Virus record (IMG/VR): IMGVR_UViG_3300022602_000152
Location: 1 to 48,699 of that record
From: a virus
Strand: one strand, 5' to 3'
DNA: 48,699 nt
The position numbers were made by a program, and so were the translations under genes. Every line of letters begins with the position of its first letter. The stretch's first letter is position 1. A model generated the notes under the pieces. That model was given only the letters and a program-made list of their open reading frames with translations. It did not search any database and was not told the DNA's origin. Shown here piece after piece: positions 20,534 to 29,728 of the stretch.

Positions 20534-20541
20534 TATTTATG
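20534..20541 (-). promoter_or_regulatory. T4-type late promoter abutting a start codon
   Basis: CATAAATA followed by TCATT and the ATG at 20528. It overlaps the last codons of the 82-aa ORF upstream. Confidence 0.5.
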
Positions 20542-20785
20542 GTATAATTACTTCGGCAGGGAAATCATTTAAGCTATATTTCATTTGACTAAATTGAGTT
20601 GCAATAAATCTGCCATTTTGTTCATCAATGGCATAATTTTCAAGTTCAAAGTCAGGCCAGTTTCCTTGTGCCTTCCATGCTTGATATTCTTGAAAATGAC
20701 GGTTATCCGCATCTTGTGGAATATTCCATCCATCTTCATTGTCAATAATAGTTCCGTGCCAACATAATGTATATTTTTTCATCAC
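20537..20785 (-). CDS. Small tail-associated protein (81-82 aa)
   Basis: The frame can start with GTG (20785) or the next ATG (20782); I favour the ATG. The protein begins MKKYTLCWHGTI. DADNRHFQEYQAWKAQGNWPDF resembles the N-D-x-EYxAWxAxGN segment common in short phage tail-fibre or tail-assembly proteins. It ends before the DUF115-like gene and starts right after the stop of the 444-aa fibre gene, so it is likely translated with it. No enzyme motif is present. Confidence 0.65.
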   Translation of the reverse strand: MMKKYTLCWHGTIIDNEDGWNIPQDADNRHFQEYQAWKAQGNWPDFELENYAIDEQNGRFIATQFSQMKYSLNDFPAEVIIP

Positions 20786-22120
20786 TTACATATCCGCATC
20801 TGCATAAACAATAATACCTTGATTACTTCCCCAAACTAAGTTAGTTCCTTGACTTGAGATACTTGCAGTAGAAATACTCCAACTATCAACAGTTACTGCC
20901 GCAGCAGTCACGCTTGTCATTGACACATTGGCTGGTGAGTATGGAGTAGTTGTTGATGTTCCAACACCAATCATATTCCAACTTGTTGTGTTAAATGTAA
21001 TTGATGGTGCTGCTCGCATTGTGGTAGGATGCGACACTCGTCCACGAGTATCGCCGTTTGATGTATAAGTTATCCACATCCAATCTTTGATATTTGTATT
21101 TGCAGTAGAATAATAATATCGTTGGCAAAGTTGCGATTCTGCTGGATAATGTCTATATTCATATGGAGTTGGCACATTGCCTGGTTCTAATTGCACACCA
21201 GTCCATTGCATAGTGCTACCGATTGCAGTTAGCACATTGCCACTTAATGCAAGGCTATTTGCACCAGTAAAGTTTCCCGTTGTCCAAGTATTTGAGGTTG
21301 CTGGTGCATAAACAGAACCGTTCCAAATAGCAAAGCCTAGTTCTAACCCTACGCCGTTGCCACCGCCCCAAGTTCCACTTGTCGGTGCTGTTACGGGAAT
21401 AGCAACATAAGTCCAAGTATTTGACGATGGTATATTATATGTAAAACTTAAACCGCTATTAAAGTTGGGATTATTTCTTATAAATCCACTATATACGCCA
21501 GCATTGCTGCTGCGTGTCCAGAAACTTAAAGTGGCATTTCTTGCCCAACTTTGTCCCCAACCTAAATCACGAGCAAAATATCCTTCAATTTTTTGAGATA
21601 AAAATAGATAATCACCGCTGGTTAGTGTTGAAGGAACAGCAGTTGTTGTCCAACCATAGTAACTAAAAAATCCTGATGGGCTTGAAACACTGCCTTGATT
21701 TAATCCAGTATAACCTTTATTTTGAGTATTAGAACCACTTATATTCCAAATCCAACGATCAATATAATATGCGGCACTGCCAGTAGTAACAGCAACATTT
21801 GCGCCGCCGTTGCGTTGGTCAATTTTAAAATCACCATTGATAACACGATTTCTAGCACCCAATGACAACACAGTATTAAAAACTGTTCCATCAGCGAAAC
21901 CAACATTGGCTGCATATACATTGCCTTGAACACCAATGCCGCCTACAACTTGTAGCGCACCTGTTCCTGTGCTTGTTGCAGCAGTGTTTGCAGAGATAGT
22001 AATAGGTGTGCGAACACCAGCCTGAGTAGCACTCCATGTGCCTTGTGAGGCACTGTATGTGTAACTTGTATTGTTAATTACTGCGGTTTGACCATCGGTT
22101 GGACTAGTTGGAAATGCCAT
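20786..22120 (-). CDS. Tail fibre/receptor-binding protein (444 aa)
   Basis: The N-terminus MAFPTSPTDGQTAVINNTSY is a short attachment domain, followed by one copy of the block-wide STTTGALQVVGG-type linker. From about residue 90 a long carbohydrate-binding-type domain begins with GARNRVINGDFKIDQRNGG and ends with LEPGNVPTPYEYRHYPAESQLCQRYY. This is a widespread phage tail tip or baseplate fibre module. It is a candidate receptor-binding tip. Its ATG overlaps the stop of the 487-aa fibre gene by one base (TAATG). Confidence 0.75.
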   Translation of the reverse strand: MAFPTSPTDGQTAVINNTSYTYSASQGTWSATQAGVRTPITISANTAATSTGTGALQVVGGIGVQGNVYAANVGFADGTVFNTVLSLGARNRVINGDFKIDQRNGGANVAVTTGSAAYYIDRWIWNISGSNTQNKGYTGLNQGSVSSPSGFFSYYGWTTTAVPSTLTSGDYLFLSQKIEGYFARDLGWGQSWARNATLSFWTRSSNAGVYSGFIRNNPNFNSGLSFTYNIPSSNTWTYVAIPVTAPTSGTWGGGNGVGLELGFAIWNGSVYAPATSNTWTTGNFTGANSLALSGNVLTAIGSTMQWTGVQLEPGNVPTPYEYRHYPAESQLCQRYYYSTANTNIKDWMWITYTSNGDTRGRVSHPTTMRAAPSITFNTTSWNMIGVGTSTTTPYSPANVSMTSVTAAAVTVDSWSISTASISSQGTNLVWGSNQGIIVYADADM

Positions 22121-23583
22121 TAGAACCTACCTATTGCTATTTCAATTTTTTTTGTAGAATTATCAAGGATAATTTCCATGCTTTTTCCAATAACACAACC
22201 TGGTTCATATAATGATTTATCTAACGCACAAGCAACACCCTTTACATCGCTGCTAACAAGTAGCGTTCCTTTTGCAACTGGACCACGCACCATACACGGA
22301 ACACGACCAGTTAGCGCGATTGGCAACCAGTTATCATGTTCAAAATTATCATTCATGAGATAAGCAGGATTGGTAGACACAACGCCAGCAACCGCAGTAT
22401 CATGAGATTGGGTTGAAACCGTGACATCAAGGTCGCCACCAAATATCATAACAGTGCCAGGTGCATAATAATCATCACTATGATACATTTCGGCCAAATC
22501 GGCGTATTTTGCTGTTGTGCTTGTTCCAACAAAGTTTACACCATAAATTGTGCTCCAATATGCAGTTGCACTTCCAAGTGTAACGGCATTATTACTGCCT
22601 GGCGTCAATGCACCTGCCACAGTAGTTGCTCCACTATCAGCAATTGTAAAAATTACTGCATTATATGCATTATTGACAACTTCAATACCACCCGCACTGT
22701 TCAAACGAATATATTTGTTTGGAGTGGTTGCACTTGGATACGTGTTAGTAAGTGTAAACATACCAGCATAGCCAGCACTTCCATATGTATTATAGTTTGT
22801 TATGGTAATAGCACTTGTTCCGCTACTACCACCATTTGAACTTATGATTGAACCAACATATAAATTTTGCCAACTTGAACTTGTACTACCAAGATTATAA
22901 GTTAGATTTGCGGATGGTGTATGAGTAGAACTGTTTAAAGTTGTAAATGTAGCACCAGCACCAGTAAATGAGGCACCACTGTTGCCAATTGTACCAGCGT
23001 ATACCGCAACACCAGTATGCGTATTTGCTTGAACTGCACCAGTAAGAGTAGCAGAGGCTCCACTAAATGTAGCACCACTGTTGCCAATAGTTGTGCCAAG
23101 AATTGATGTACCATTAATTGTCTGTCCGTTTATAGCACCACTCATCGTTAAACTTGTTAATGCACCAACACTTGTAATATTAGTTTGCGCCGCAGTTGAT
23201 AGAGTTCCTGTTAATGTAGCACCGCTATTACCAATTGTGCCAGCGTATACCGCAACACCAGTATGAGTATTTGCCTGAACTGCGCCCGTAAGAGTTGCAG
23301 AGGCTCCACTAAATGTAGCACCACTGTTGCCAATAGTTCCAGCATTGATAATCGGAGCAGCAATTGTATCTGTCGTTGTAATAGTCTGAGTATTGATAAA
23401 TGTAGTATTGCCAGCGATAGATAAGTTACCACCAACATATAAGTTACCAGTTATGCCAGCGCCACCAAGTAACTGCAAACTACCTGTTGTAGTGCTAGTC
23501 GCAGCATAGCCGCCATTGATATAGATATTGCTATCAATTGTTGCGTTACCATAAATGCGGGTACCATTAAGTAAATTTGCCAT
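22120..23583 (-). CDS. Tail fibre protein with a KYADLAE-type C-terminal domain (487 aa)
   Basis: The shaft contains repeats of the type AGTIGNSGATFSGASATLTGAVQANTHTG, two copies nearly identical in DNA. The C-terminal 130 residues start KYADLAEMYHSDDYYAPGTV and contain VAGVVSTNPAYLMN, ALTGRVPCMVRGPV and IGKSMEII. The same C-terminal domain ends the 537-aa protein at 28091. I read it as a shared fibre tip or trimerisation domain. A degenerate late promoter (CCTAAATA) lies 16 nt upstream of the start. Confidence 0.75.
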   Translation of the reverse strand: MANLLNGTRIYGNATIDSNIYINGGYAATSTTTGSLQLLGGAGITGNLYVGGNLSIAGNTTFINTQTITTTDTIAAPIINAGTIGNSGATFSGASATLTGAVQANTHTGVAVYAGTIGNSGATLTGTLSTAAQTNITSVGALTSLTMSGAINGQTINGTSILGTTIGNSGATFSGASATLTGAVQANTHTGVAVYAGTIGNSGASFTGAGATFTTLNSSTHTPSANLTYNLGSTSSSWQNLYVGSIISSNGGSSGTSAITITNYNTYGSAGYAGMFTLTNTYPSATTPNKYIRLNSAGGIEVVNNAYNAVIFTIADSGATTVAGALTPGSNNAVTLGSATAYWSTIYGVNFVGTSTTAKYADLAEMYHSDDYYAPGTVMIFGGDLDVTVSTQSHDTAVAGVVSTNPAYLMNDNFEHDNWLPIALTGRVPCMVRGPVAKGTLLVSSDVKGVACALDKSLYEPGCVIGKSMEIILDNSTKKIEIAIGRF

Positions 23584-23599
23584 TAATTATTCCACTGTA

Positions 23600-23607
23600 T
23601 ATTTAGG
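23600..23607 (-). promoter_or_regulatory. Late-promoter variant
   Basis: CCTAAATA on the minus strand, 16 nt before the ATG at 23583. Confidence 0.45.
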
Positions 23608-23637
23608 TGGTAATTTTATTACATATCATATTAAAAA

Positions 23638-24828
23638 TTAAATTAAATTAGGAAAAGTAACACCCCAATTAATAAGGACTGCACCTTGTCCACCATTAGC
23701 TGAAGCAATTCCGCCTTGTCCGCCTCCTCCGCCGTAAATACCACCGGCACCGGCAGTACTGCCAGTTGCAGCAGTGTTGCCTGTTTGTCCTCCTGAACCA
23801 CCGCCTCCGCCACTATTTACGGTACCACCACTGCCGTTTAACCCTATTCCATTTATACCAACTCCGCCGCCTCCTCCCGAACCACTTGCGCTGCTGGCAC
23901 CACCACCAGCACCGCCACCTACACCAGAGGTAGCCGCAATAGTTGCATTACCGCCATTTCCTCCATTTCCCGTGTAACCAGCAGCACCGCCGCCACCACT
24001 GGATTGGATATTAGAATTTCCACCAACTCCGCCGCCGTATGTGCCGTAAGCGGTGCTTGGCCAACTTCGTCCACCTGCGCCAATACCAAGTGAGTTTCCA
24101 ATACTTCCTCCACCGCCACCTTCTGCCATACATAAAACATTTGCTGCAGTCATAATTTGCGAGGCATAAGTTCCACCAATAGAAACTGTCCAAGAAGTTC
24201 CGCTTCCACTTACTATAGTTCCAAGATAAACTTGTCCACTATTCACAGTTGATCCAGAAAATATAGATGTTCCAACAGTAAAAGATTGAGAAATAGATGT
24301 TGTTAAAGTTGTTCCACTACACGATGCCGTAAAAGTTGTAACTGAAGATAATGGTGCAACATAACTACATCCTCCAGCACCTCCATTACCTACTCCTACA
24401 CCACCAAGTCCTACATAGACGGTGTAGGCGGTGCCAGGTGTTACAGTAACGTTATTTACCCAAGCAAATCCGCCGCCACCACCAGCATAGTTAAAAGTTG
24501 TAGCACGTCCACCGCCACCACCACCGATAGTAGCTATATTAATGGATGTAATAGGATTAGGAATTACAACAGTGCTGTTAGCAGTATATTGTCTATAACT
24601 TATAGCAGTCTCATCAAATATTCCAGATATTTGCATATTACCATTTGGATATAATCGTTGAGCAACACTACCACCGTATATAGTATATTCGTCAAATATG
24701 CCAGATATTTGCATATTACCATTTGGATATAATCGTTGAGCAACACTACCACCGTATATAGTATATTCGTCAAACCCACCGGCAACTTGTAGATTGCCAC
24801 CTTTAATTAATTTAGAAGCTAGTGCCAT
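23638..24828 (-). CDS. Glycine-rich tail adhesin (396 aa)
   Basis: The N-terminus carries two perfect copies of a 26-residue repeat (DEYTIYGGSVAQRLYPNG and following). The remaining 300 residues are a glycine-rich domain. It opens INIATIGGGGGGRATTF, runs through repeated GGGGG blocks and ends GGQGAVLINWG, the usual closing strand of this domain class. Such domains form polyglycine-II packs at fibre tips, as in T4-like gp38 adhesins, and bind outer-membrane receptors. The start overlaps the stop of the 1077-aa gene by one base. Confidence 0.75.
   Translation of the reverse strand: MALASKLIKGGNLQVAGGFDEYTIYGGSVAQRLYPNGNMQISGIFDEYTIYGGSVAQRLYPNGNMQISGIFDETAISYRQYTANSTVVIPNPITSINIATIGGGGGGRATTFNYAGGGGGFAWVNNVTVTPGTAYTVYVGLGGVGVGNGGAGGCSYVAPLSSVTTFTASCSGTTLTTSISQSFTVGTSIFSGSTVNSGQVYLGTIVSGSGTSWTVSIGGTYASQIMTAANVLCMAEGGGGGSIGNSLGIGAGGRSWPSTAYGTYGGGVGGNSNIQSSGGGGAAGYTGNGGNGGNATIAATSGVGGGAGGGASSASGSGGGGGVGINGIGLNGSGGTVNSGGGGGSGGQTGNTAATGSTAGAGGIYGGGGGQGGIASANGGQGAVLINWGVTFPNLI
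24614..24769 (-). repeat. 78-bp tandem repeat, two copies
   Basis: Two adjacent 78-bp copies (24614-24691, 24692-24769) differ at one base and encode the 26-residue repeat near the N-terminus of the glycine-rich adhesin. A third partial copy starts at 24770. Being in frame, copy number can change without breaking the gene. Confidence 0.9.
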
Positions 24829-27800
24829 TATCCAAATACCGTATCTAAACTGCCAGTTGTAGCATTGTAGTAAGTGTAAGCAACACTTGTATTATTACCA
24901 CTATAAGTAAACCCTTGACGCTGCTGTGTATATATATTACCACCAACATATGCATTAGCATTAATACCAATACCACCATTAACAACCAACGCACCAGTTG
25001 TAGTAGATGTGCTTTGAGTTGTGCTGTTTGATATAAGATTACCGCTTGTTAAGTTATATTGTAAGTATGTTGCTCCACCAAATACACCAGCATTATTAAA
25101 CTGAATCATGGTGTTTGTGCCACCTGGTGTGCCACCTCCACCGCCGCCAGCAGTTGCTCCATTTGGATAGAAAATACCACTTGTCGTAACAATGTTGCCA
25201 GCATACAATGCACCAGCAATACCAGCACCACCAGAAACAGTAAAAGCACCAGTTGTAGTAGATGTGCTTACAGAAGTATTGGTAATAGACATTGCACCAG
25301 GCAAAAATAAGTTACCGAAATAATCTATGGTCAAACGAAGATTATTAGGATTAAAAATTCTAAAAGAGCCAAGACTATTGTCAATTTCCCAAGTAACAGA
25401 TGAATTTCCGTTTACTAAGGCAATTCTTGGAGTGCTGTTTACATTGCCAATATAAGCACCTGGCACAGTTGTAGTTTCACTAAATGCACCATTTGCTGTT
25501 ATATAACCACCTGAAAAGATATTGCCGCCGATGCCAGCACCGCCACTTAATACAAGAGCGCCTGTTGTAGTGCTCGTAGAAGCAGTTGTGCTGTTTGATA
25601 CTAAGTTGCCACTTGTTATGTTATATTGTAAGTATGTTGCACCAGCAGTAACACCACCATTGTTAAATTGAACCATAGTATTGGCACCACCAGAAGTAGC
25701 ACTTACTGGAATCCAACTTAATGCACCACTGCCATTTGTGCTTAGCACATAACCAGAAGAACCACCAGTTAACGTAACTTGACTCGTAGAACCAAGATTA
25801 ATTGTTCCATTGTTATTAGTAGTTCCATTTAATGTAAGAGTATTAGCAACAGTTAAATTGCCATAGCTGCTAGGATTAGATGTTAAATCAAGCCAAAATT
25901 TATTGTTTGCAGCATCTTGAACATATTCAAACAGAATATCAGCATTTCCCTGATACCAACTATCACCAAGATTAGGTCCAGTTGGAGCAGTATTGCCTGT
26001 ATAAAAACGACCAACCGCTGTTCCACCAACATAGATGTTGCTACCAACATAAAGATTGCCACTTATGCCAGCACCACCTACAACTTGCAAAGCGCCAGTT
26101 GAAATTGATGTTGAATTGGTTCCGCTGCTTACTACGAAGCTGTTTGTATTGGCACGGAAACGACCAATTTCATTGCCTTTTAATGTTCCACCAGTTGCAA
26201 AAACAATATCTTTTGCCGTATAGGTATTAAGAATAAGATTACCACCTTGAGTGGTCGTGTTGCCAGAAACAATTAAGTAACCATCATTGGCACCATAAAG
26301 ATTGTATATGCTTTGGTTATAAGTGCTACTAGTAATACCCATATCAACATAGGTATCGTTATCACTGCCATTATTTGCAACTGCTGCAATATCAGTGCTT
26401 GCATTTGTTCCGCTATTGGCGTTTTGAATTGCTACCTGAACATAGTTGTTTACATTGGAACCAATCTGTAAGAAACCATTTGCTGGCGTGTATGTTAATG
26501 GAGTGCCAAGCACTACTGTGCTTGCAACATAAAGATTTCCACTAATGCCAGCGCCACCCTGAACAACTAGCGCACCGCTAGTAGTAGATATAGAATTTGT
26601 GCCACTTGCAGCAACAATATTGCCGCCAGCATATAGGTTGCTAGTAGTAACTACTGTTGTGAAATTTCCTGTATTTGCAGTGTTTGCACCAATAGCACCA
26701 GTGAAATAACCTGTAAATAAGTTAGCCGAGATTGTTCCATGTATTGCAGTCGTAGCAGTAACGGTTGTAAAAGTTCCTGTGTTTGGCGTGTTTGCACCAA
26801 TAGCACCAGTGAAATAACCACCAACAATATTACCATAAACAATAGCATTTCCCACCTTGATGGTATCATATACTATGTTAGCATTTGAAAGATCAACTGT
26901 TAAACCTGGTTCAGTGCGAATATTACTAAACAAATACCAAGCATTGTCTATGTGATTTCTTACAAGACCTGTATGATTATATCCTTCAACTGCATCATAT
27001 TTGTGACTATAAAAGCCAATTTCATAGTTATAAGTGCTGATTCCGCTTGCTTCAAGATAAAGCAGCGGTGCATTGGCAACTAATGAAGTGCTACCAAGAC
27101 TTGTTAAATTTGCAACAACAAGATTGCCTGCAATGAAGCTATCGCCACCAGCATAGAAACCACCAGATATCTGTAACGCACCTTGTCCGCTTCCATAAGA
27201 ATTTGCTGCCCCTGAAAGTGTTACAGTAGAAGCAGTTAAGTTACCGTTAAATGTTGGCAAGTATGAAGCAACATTAGAATTACTGTAAGTTCCTGTAATA
27301 GTAGTAGCAAGCGGCGAATTATTATTATACCAAAGATAAGAATTGCCATACACATTGTTATTTGCTACCAAATAACCGCTTACGATATATCCAGTGTTTG
27401 TTCCTGTAATATTACCACCGCTTCCGCTAGTTGTAATAGTTGTAAAGTTACCAGTATTGGCTGTATTTGCACCAATAACACCAGTAAAATAACCAGATAA
27501 TTGTCCACCATTTGAAGTAGTCACAGAAGTAGCAATAACTGTATTAGGCGTATTTGCGCCAATAGCACCAGTTAAATAACCAGTAATTTGTCCACCACTG
27601 CTTGTTGTAAAACTTGCAGCAGTTATTGGATTTGTAGTTATATTACCATAATTGGTTACGCTTTGTAGCGGAGCAGTAGTATCAATTAAAGTATAAAGAT
27701 TAGCAAAAGTAATAGCAGTTGAACCAACGGTTACATTAGGTTCACCACCAGGAATATAATAAAATATATTGCCGCTTATTGAACCTTGTTCAACAAAGGT

Positions 27801-28061
27801 AAGTGCACCACTTGTAATTGTTCGCCAATCATTAAAATCACCAGTTCTAGTCCAAACACCATTTGAACCAGTTCCCAATGTAGCAACACGATAGATACCG
27901 TTTAGGGTATTTGGTGATTGGTCTTTAACAAGAATACGATCACCAACACTTAGTGATACACCGTCAAGAGTATTGGGTGCTGCTGCAAGATTGATATTTG
28001 CACCAACGGTTGCGGCTTTGACGCTATCTTTATAATCTGAAACTTGACGAGTTAATGCCAT
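24828..28061 (-). CDS. Large tail fibre protein (1077 aa)
   Basis: The N-terminus MALTRQVSDYKDSVKAATVG with LDGVSLSVGDRILVKDQ and NGVWTRTGDFNDW is a phage baseplate/fibre attachment domain. The rest is a chain of beta-rich repeats: GYFTGAIGANTPNTGTFTT, TTTGALVVSGGAGISGNLY and a HTGLVRNHIDNAWYLFSN block also present in the 1503-aa gene. It has no transmembrane or enzyme motif. It is a long trimeric shaft by analogy. A GGTAAATA late variant lies 18 nt upstream. Confidence 0.75.
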   Translation of the reverse strand: MALTRQVSDYKDSVKAATVGANINLAAAPNTLDGVSLSVGDRILVKDQSPNTLNGIYRVATLGTGSNGVWTRTGDFNDWRTITSGALTFVEQGSISGNIFYYIPGGEPNVTVGSTAITFANLYTLIDTTAPLQSVTNYGNITTNPITAASFTTSSGGQITGYLTGAIGANTPNTVIATSVTTSNGGQLSGYFTGVIGANTANTGNFTTITTSGSGGNITGTNTGYIVSGYLVANNNVYGNSYLWYNNNSPLATTITGTYSNSNVASYLPTFNGNLTASTVTLSGAANSYGSGQGALQISGGFYAGGDSFIAGNLVVANLTSLGSTSLVANAPLLYLEASGISTYNYEIGFYSHKYDAVEGYNHTGLVRNHIDNAWYLFSNIRTEPGLTVDLSNANIVYDTIKVGNAIVYGNIVGGYFTGAIGANTPNTGTFTTVTATTAIHGTISANLFTGYFTGAIGANTANTGNFTTVVTTSNLYAGGNIVAASGTNSISTTSGALVVQGGAGISGNLYVASTVVLGTPLTYTPANGFLQIGSNVNNYVQVAIQNANSGTNASTDIAAVANNGSDNDTYVDMGITSSTYNQSIYNLYGANDGYLIVSGNTTTQGGNLILNTYTAKDIVFATGGTLKGNEIGRFRANTNSFVVSSGTNSTSISTGALQVVGGAGISGNLYVGSNIYVGGTAVGRFYTGNTAPTGPNLGDSWYQGNADILFEYVQDAANNKFWLDLTSNPSSYGNLTVANTLTLNGTTNNNGTINLGSTSQVTLTGGSSGYVLSTNGSGALSWIPVSATSGGANTMVQFNNGGVTAGATYLQYNITSGNLVSNSTTASTSTTTGALVLSGGAGIGGNIFSGGYITANGAFSETTTVPGAYIGNVNSTPRIALVNGNSSVTWEIDNSLGSFRIFNPNNLRLTIDYFGNLFLPGAMSITNTSVSTSTTTGAFTVSGGAGIAGALYAGNIVTTSGIFYPNGATAGGGGGGTPGGTNTMIQFNNAGVFGGATYLQYNLTSGNLISNSTTQSTSTTTGALVVNGGIGINANAYVGGNIYTQQRQGFTYSGNNTSVAYTYYNATTGSLDTVFG

Positions 28062-28079
28062 TATGATTCTCTAATATAG

Positions 28080-28087
28080 TATTTACC
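28080..28087 (-). promoter_or_regulatory. Late-promoter variant
   Basis: GGTAAATA on the minus strand, 18 nt before the ATG at 28061. Confidence 0.4.
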
Positions 28088-28090
28088 CTA

Positions 28091-29704
28091 TTAAAGACGA
28101 CCAACAACAACCTCTATAACACCCGTTCCATCTGGGAAGTTTTCAAGTGATTTTCCAATGACACTGCCCATTGTTGGATTATTTTCAGCACGAGCAGTTC
28201 CATCACCATTTGATACCATCATTTGACCTTTGCGAACAGGTCCAGTAACCTTACAAGGAACACGACCAGTTAACGCAACAGCAACAGAACCTTCTTCTAA
28301 ACCACTATTCATAAGATAAGCAGGATTAGTTGAAACTACGCCAGCAACATATTGACTGCCATTAATATTACTGATGGTAACTTCATATTCGCCACCAAAA
28401 TCTAAAACAGTGCCTGGTTCATAATCTGCATCACTTGTATAACGTTCGGCCAAGTCGGCATATTTTGCTGTGGTTGATGTTCCGAGGAAGTTTACAGCAT
28501 ATACGTTATTCCAGTATCCAGAACCTGTGCTACCTAGATTAGAAACTGCGTTACCTGTTGGAACAAAGTTTACACCACCACTTGCGCCTACGTTGATAGT
28601 GGTTGCAGCACCGCCAAAATTAATTGTAGTGGCTGTTGCATTGACTAGTGGAAATGTAGTTTGGTTGGTCGTAATACCACTGCTATTATTGACAGCAACT
28701 GCACCGCTAAATGTTCCAGTAGTTCCGCTAATACCGCCACTTGCCGTGACAGTTCCAACATAAATTGTATTCCAATAGTTACTGCTACCACCAAGATTTA
28801 ATGCGTTATTTGTTGATGGTAAAAGATTTTGATTACTTTGCCAGCTTGTTGTAGCATTATTGTAAACAAAACTTGCAACAGTTGGTGAACCAAGAAGAAC
28901 ACCAGCACCATCAATACCAGCACCAGTTGTTTGATTATTTGCTAACACTAAATTTTTATTAGTGGTAGTAATATTATTACTGCCAGTAGTAGTAATTGCA
29001 CCACTAACAACTAAGTTACCAGTAACATATAAACTATTAACAACATTTACGTTACCGCTTGTATCGATATATGCTTGTGTTGTGTTGTTTTGTTTTAAGT
29101 TAAATTGACTATTGGTTACTGTTCCAACGTGAAAACTAACAGCATCAGTAATTGCCATACCAACAGCGGCACCAGTATTGTTACGAACAAACAGGTTACC
29201 AGCGCCACTACTGTTTAGAGATGAGTTACCAGTAATTACAACACTGCCGTTTGCAGCAACGAATGCAGGAGTTTGACCTGCAACTTTCCAGTTTAATTGG
29301 GTAGCAGATGCTGCACCAATATGAACATAGTTTGCATCGGCAGTAAGATATCCAACATTTGTTCCACTAACAGATGCGACATTTGCAGCGGTTACAGTAC
29401 CACCAACACCAACGCCACCTGATCCACTTACAACTAGTGCACCAGTTGTTAAACTTGTGCTTGCTGTTCCACTTGCTGCAATTATATTGCCACCACCATA
29501 TATATTACCAGTAGTAACTAATGTAGCACCTGTAAATGCAGCACCACTATTACCTATGGTGCCAGCATTAATAGTAGAAAATGCCATTGGGCTTGCATTT
29601 GTAGACGTAATAGTACCACTAGTAGAAATACTACCAGTTGATGCATCAATAGAAAGTGGTCCTACGGTAAGACCGTTATGTACCGTAAAATTCGTATTTG
29701 CCAT
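28091..29704 (-). CDS. Tail fibre protein with a KYADLAE-type C-terminal domain (537 aa)
   Basis: It begins MANTNFTVHNGLTVGPLSID and continues through STSLTTGALVVSGSGGVGVGG-type linkers and coil-like NNALNLGGSSNYWNTIYVGTV repeats. The last 130 residues start KYADLAERYTSDADYEPGTV and include VAGVVSTNPAYLMN and IGKSLENFPDGTGV, a clear paralogue of the end of the 487-aa protein. Its start lies 24 bases after the stop of the 1503-aa gene and follows a GGGAGATATGG segment, so it is probably translated from the same message. Confidence 0.75.
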   Translation of the reverse strand: MANTNFTVHNGLTVGPLSIDASTGSISTSGTITSTNASPMAFSTINAGTIGNSGAAFTGATLVTTGNIYGGGNIIAASGTASTSLTTGALVVSGSGGVGVGGTVTAANVASVSGTNVGYLTADANYVHIGAASATQLNWKVAGQTPAFVAANGSVVITGNSSLNSSGAGNLFVRNNTGAAVGMAITDAVSFHVGTVTNSQFNLKQNNTTQAYIDTSGNVNVVNSLYVTGNLVVSGAITTTGSNNITTTNKNLVLANNQTTGAGIDGAGVLLGSPTVASFVYNNATTSWQSNQNLLPSTNNALNLGGSSNYWNTIYVGTVTASGGISGTTGTFSGAVAVNNSSGITTNQTTFPLVNATATTINFGGAATTINVGASGGVNFVPTGNAVSNLGSTGSGYWNNVYAVNFLGTSTTAKYADLAERYTSDADYEPGTVLDFGGEYEVTISNINGSQYVAGVVSTNPAYLMNSGLEEGSVAVALTGRVPCKVTGPVRKGQMMVSNGDGTARAENNPTMGSVIGKSLENFPDGTGVIEVVVGRL

Positions 29705-29728
29705 AGTTCCATATCTCCCTGCTGGCTA

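Noticed and set aside
24614-24769. CRISPR-like repeat
   Set aside because: There are only two adjacent copies without spacers, in frame inside a coding gene.
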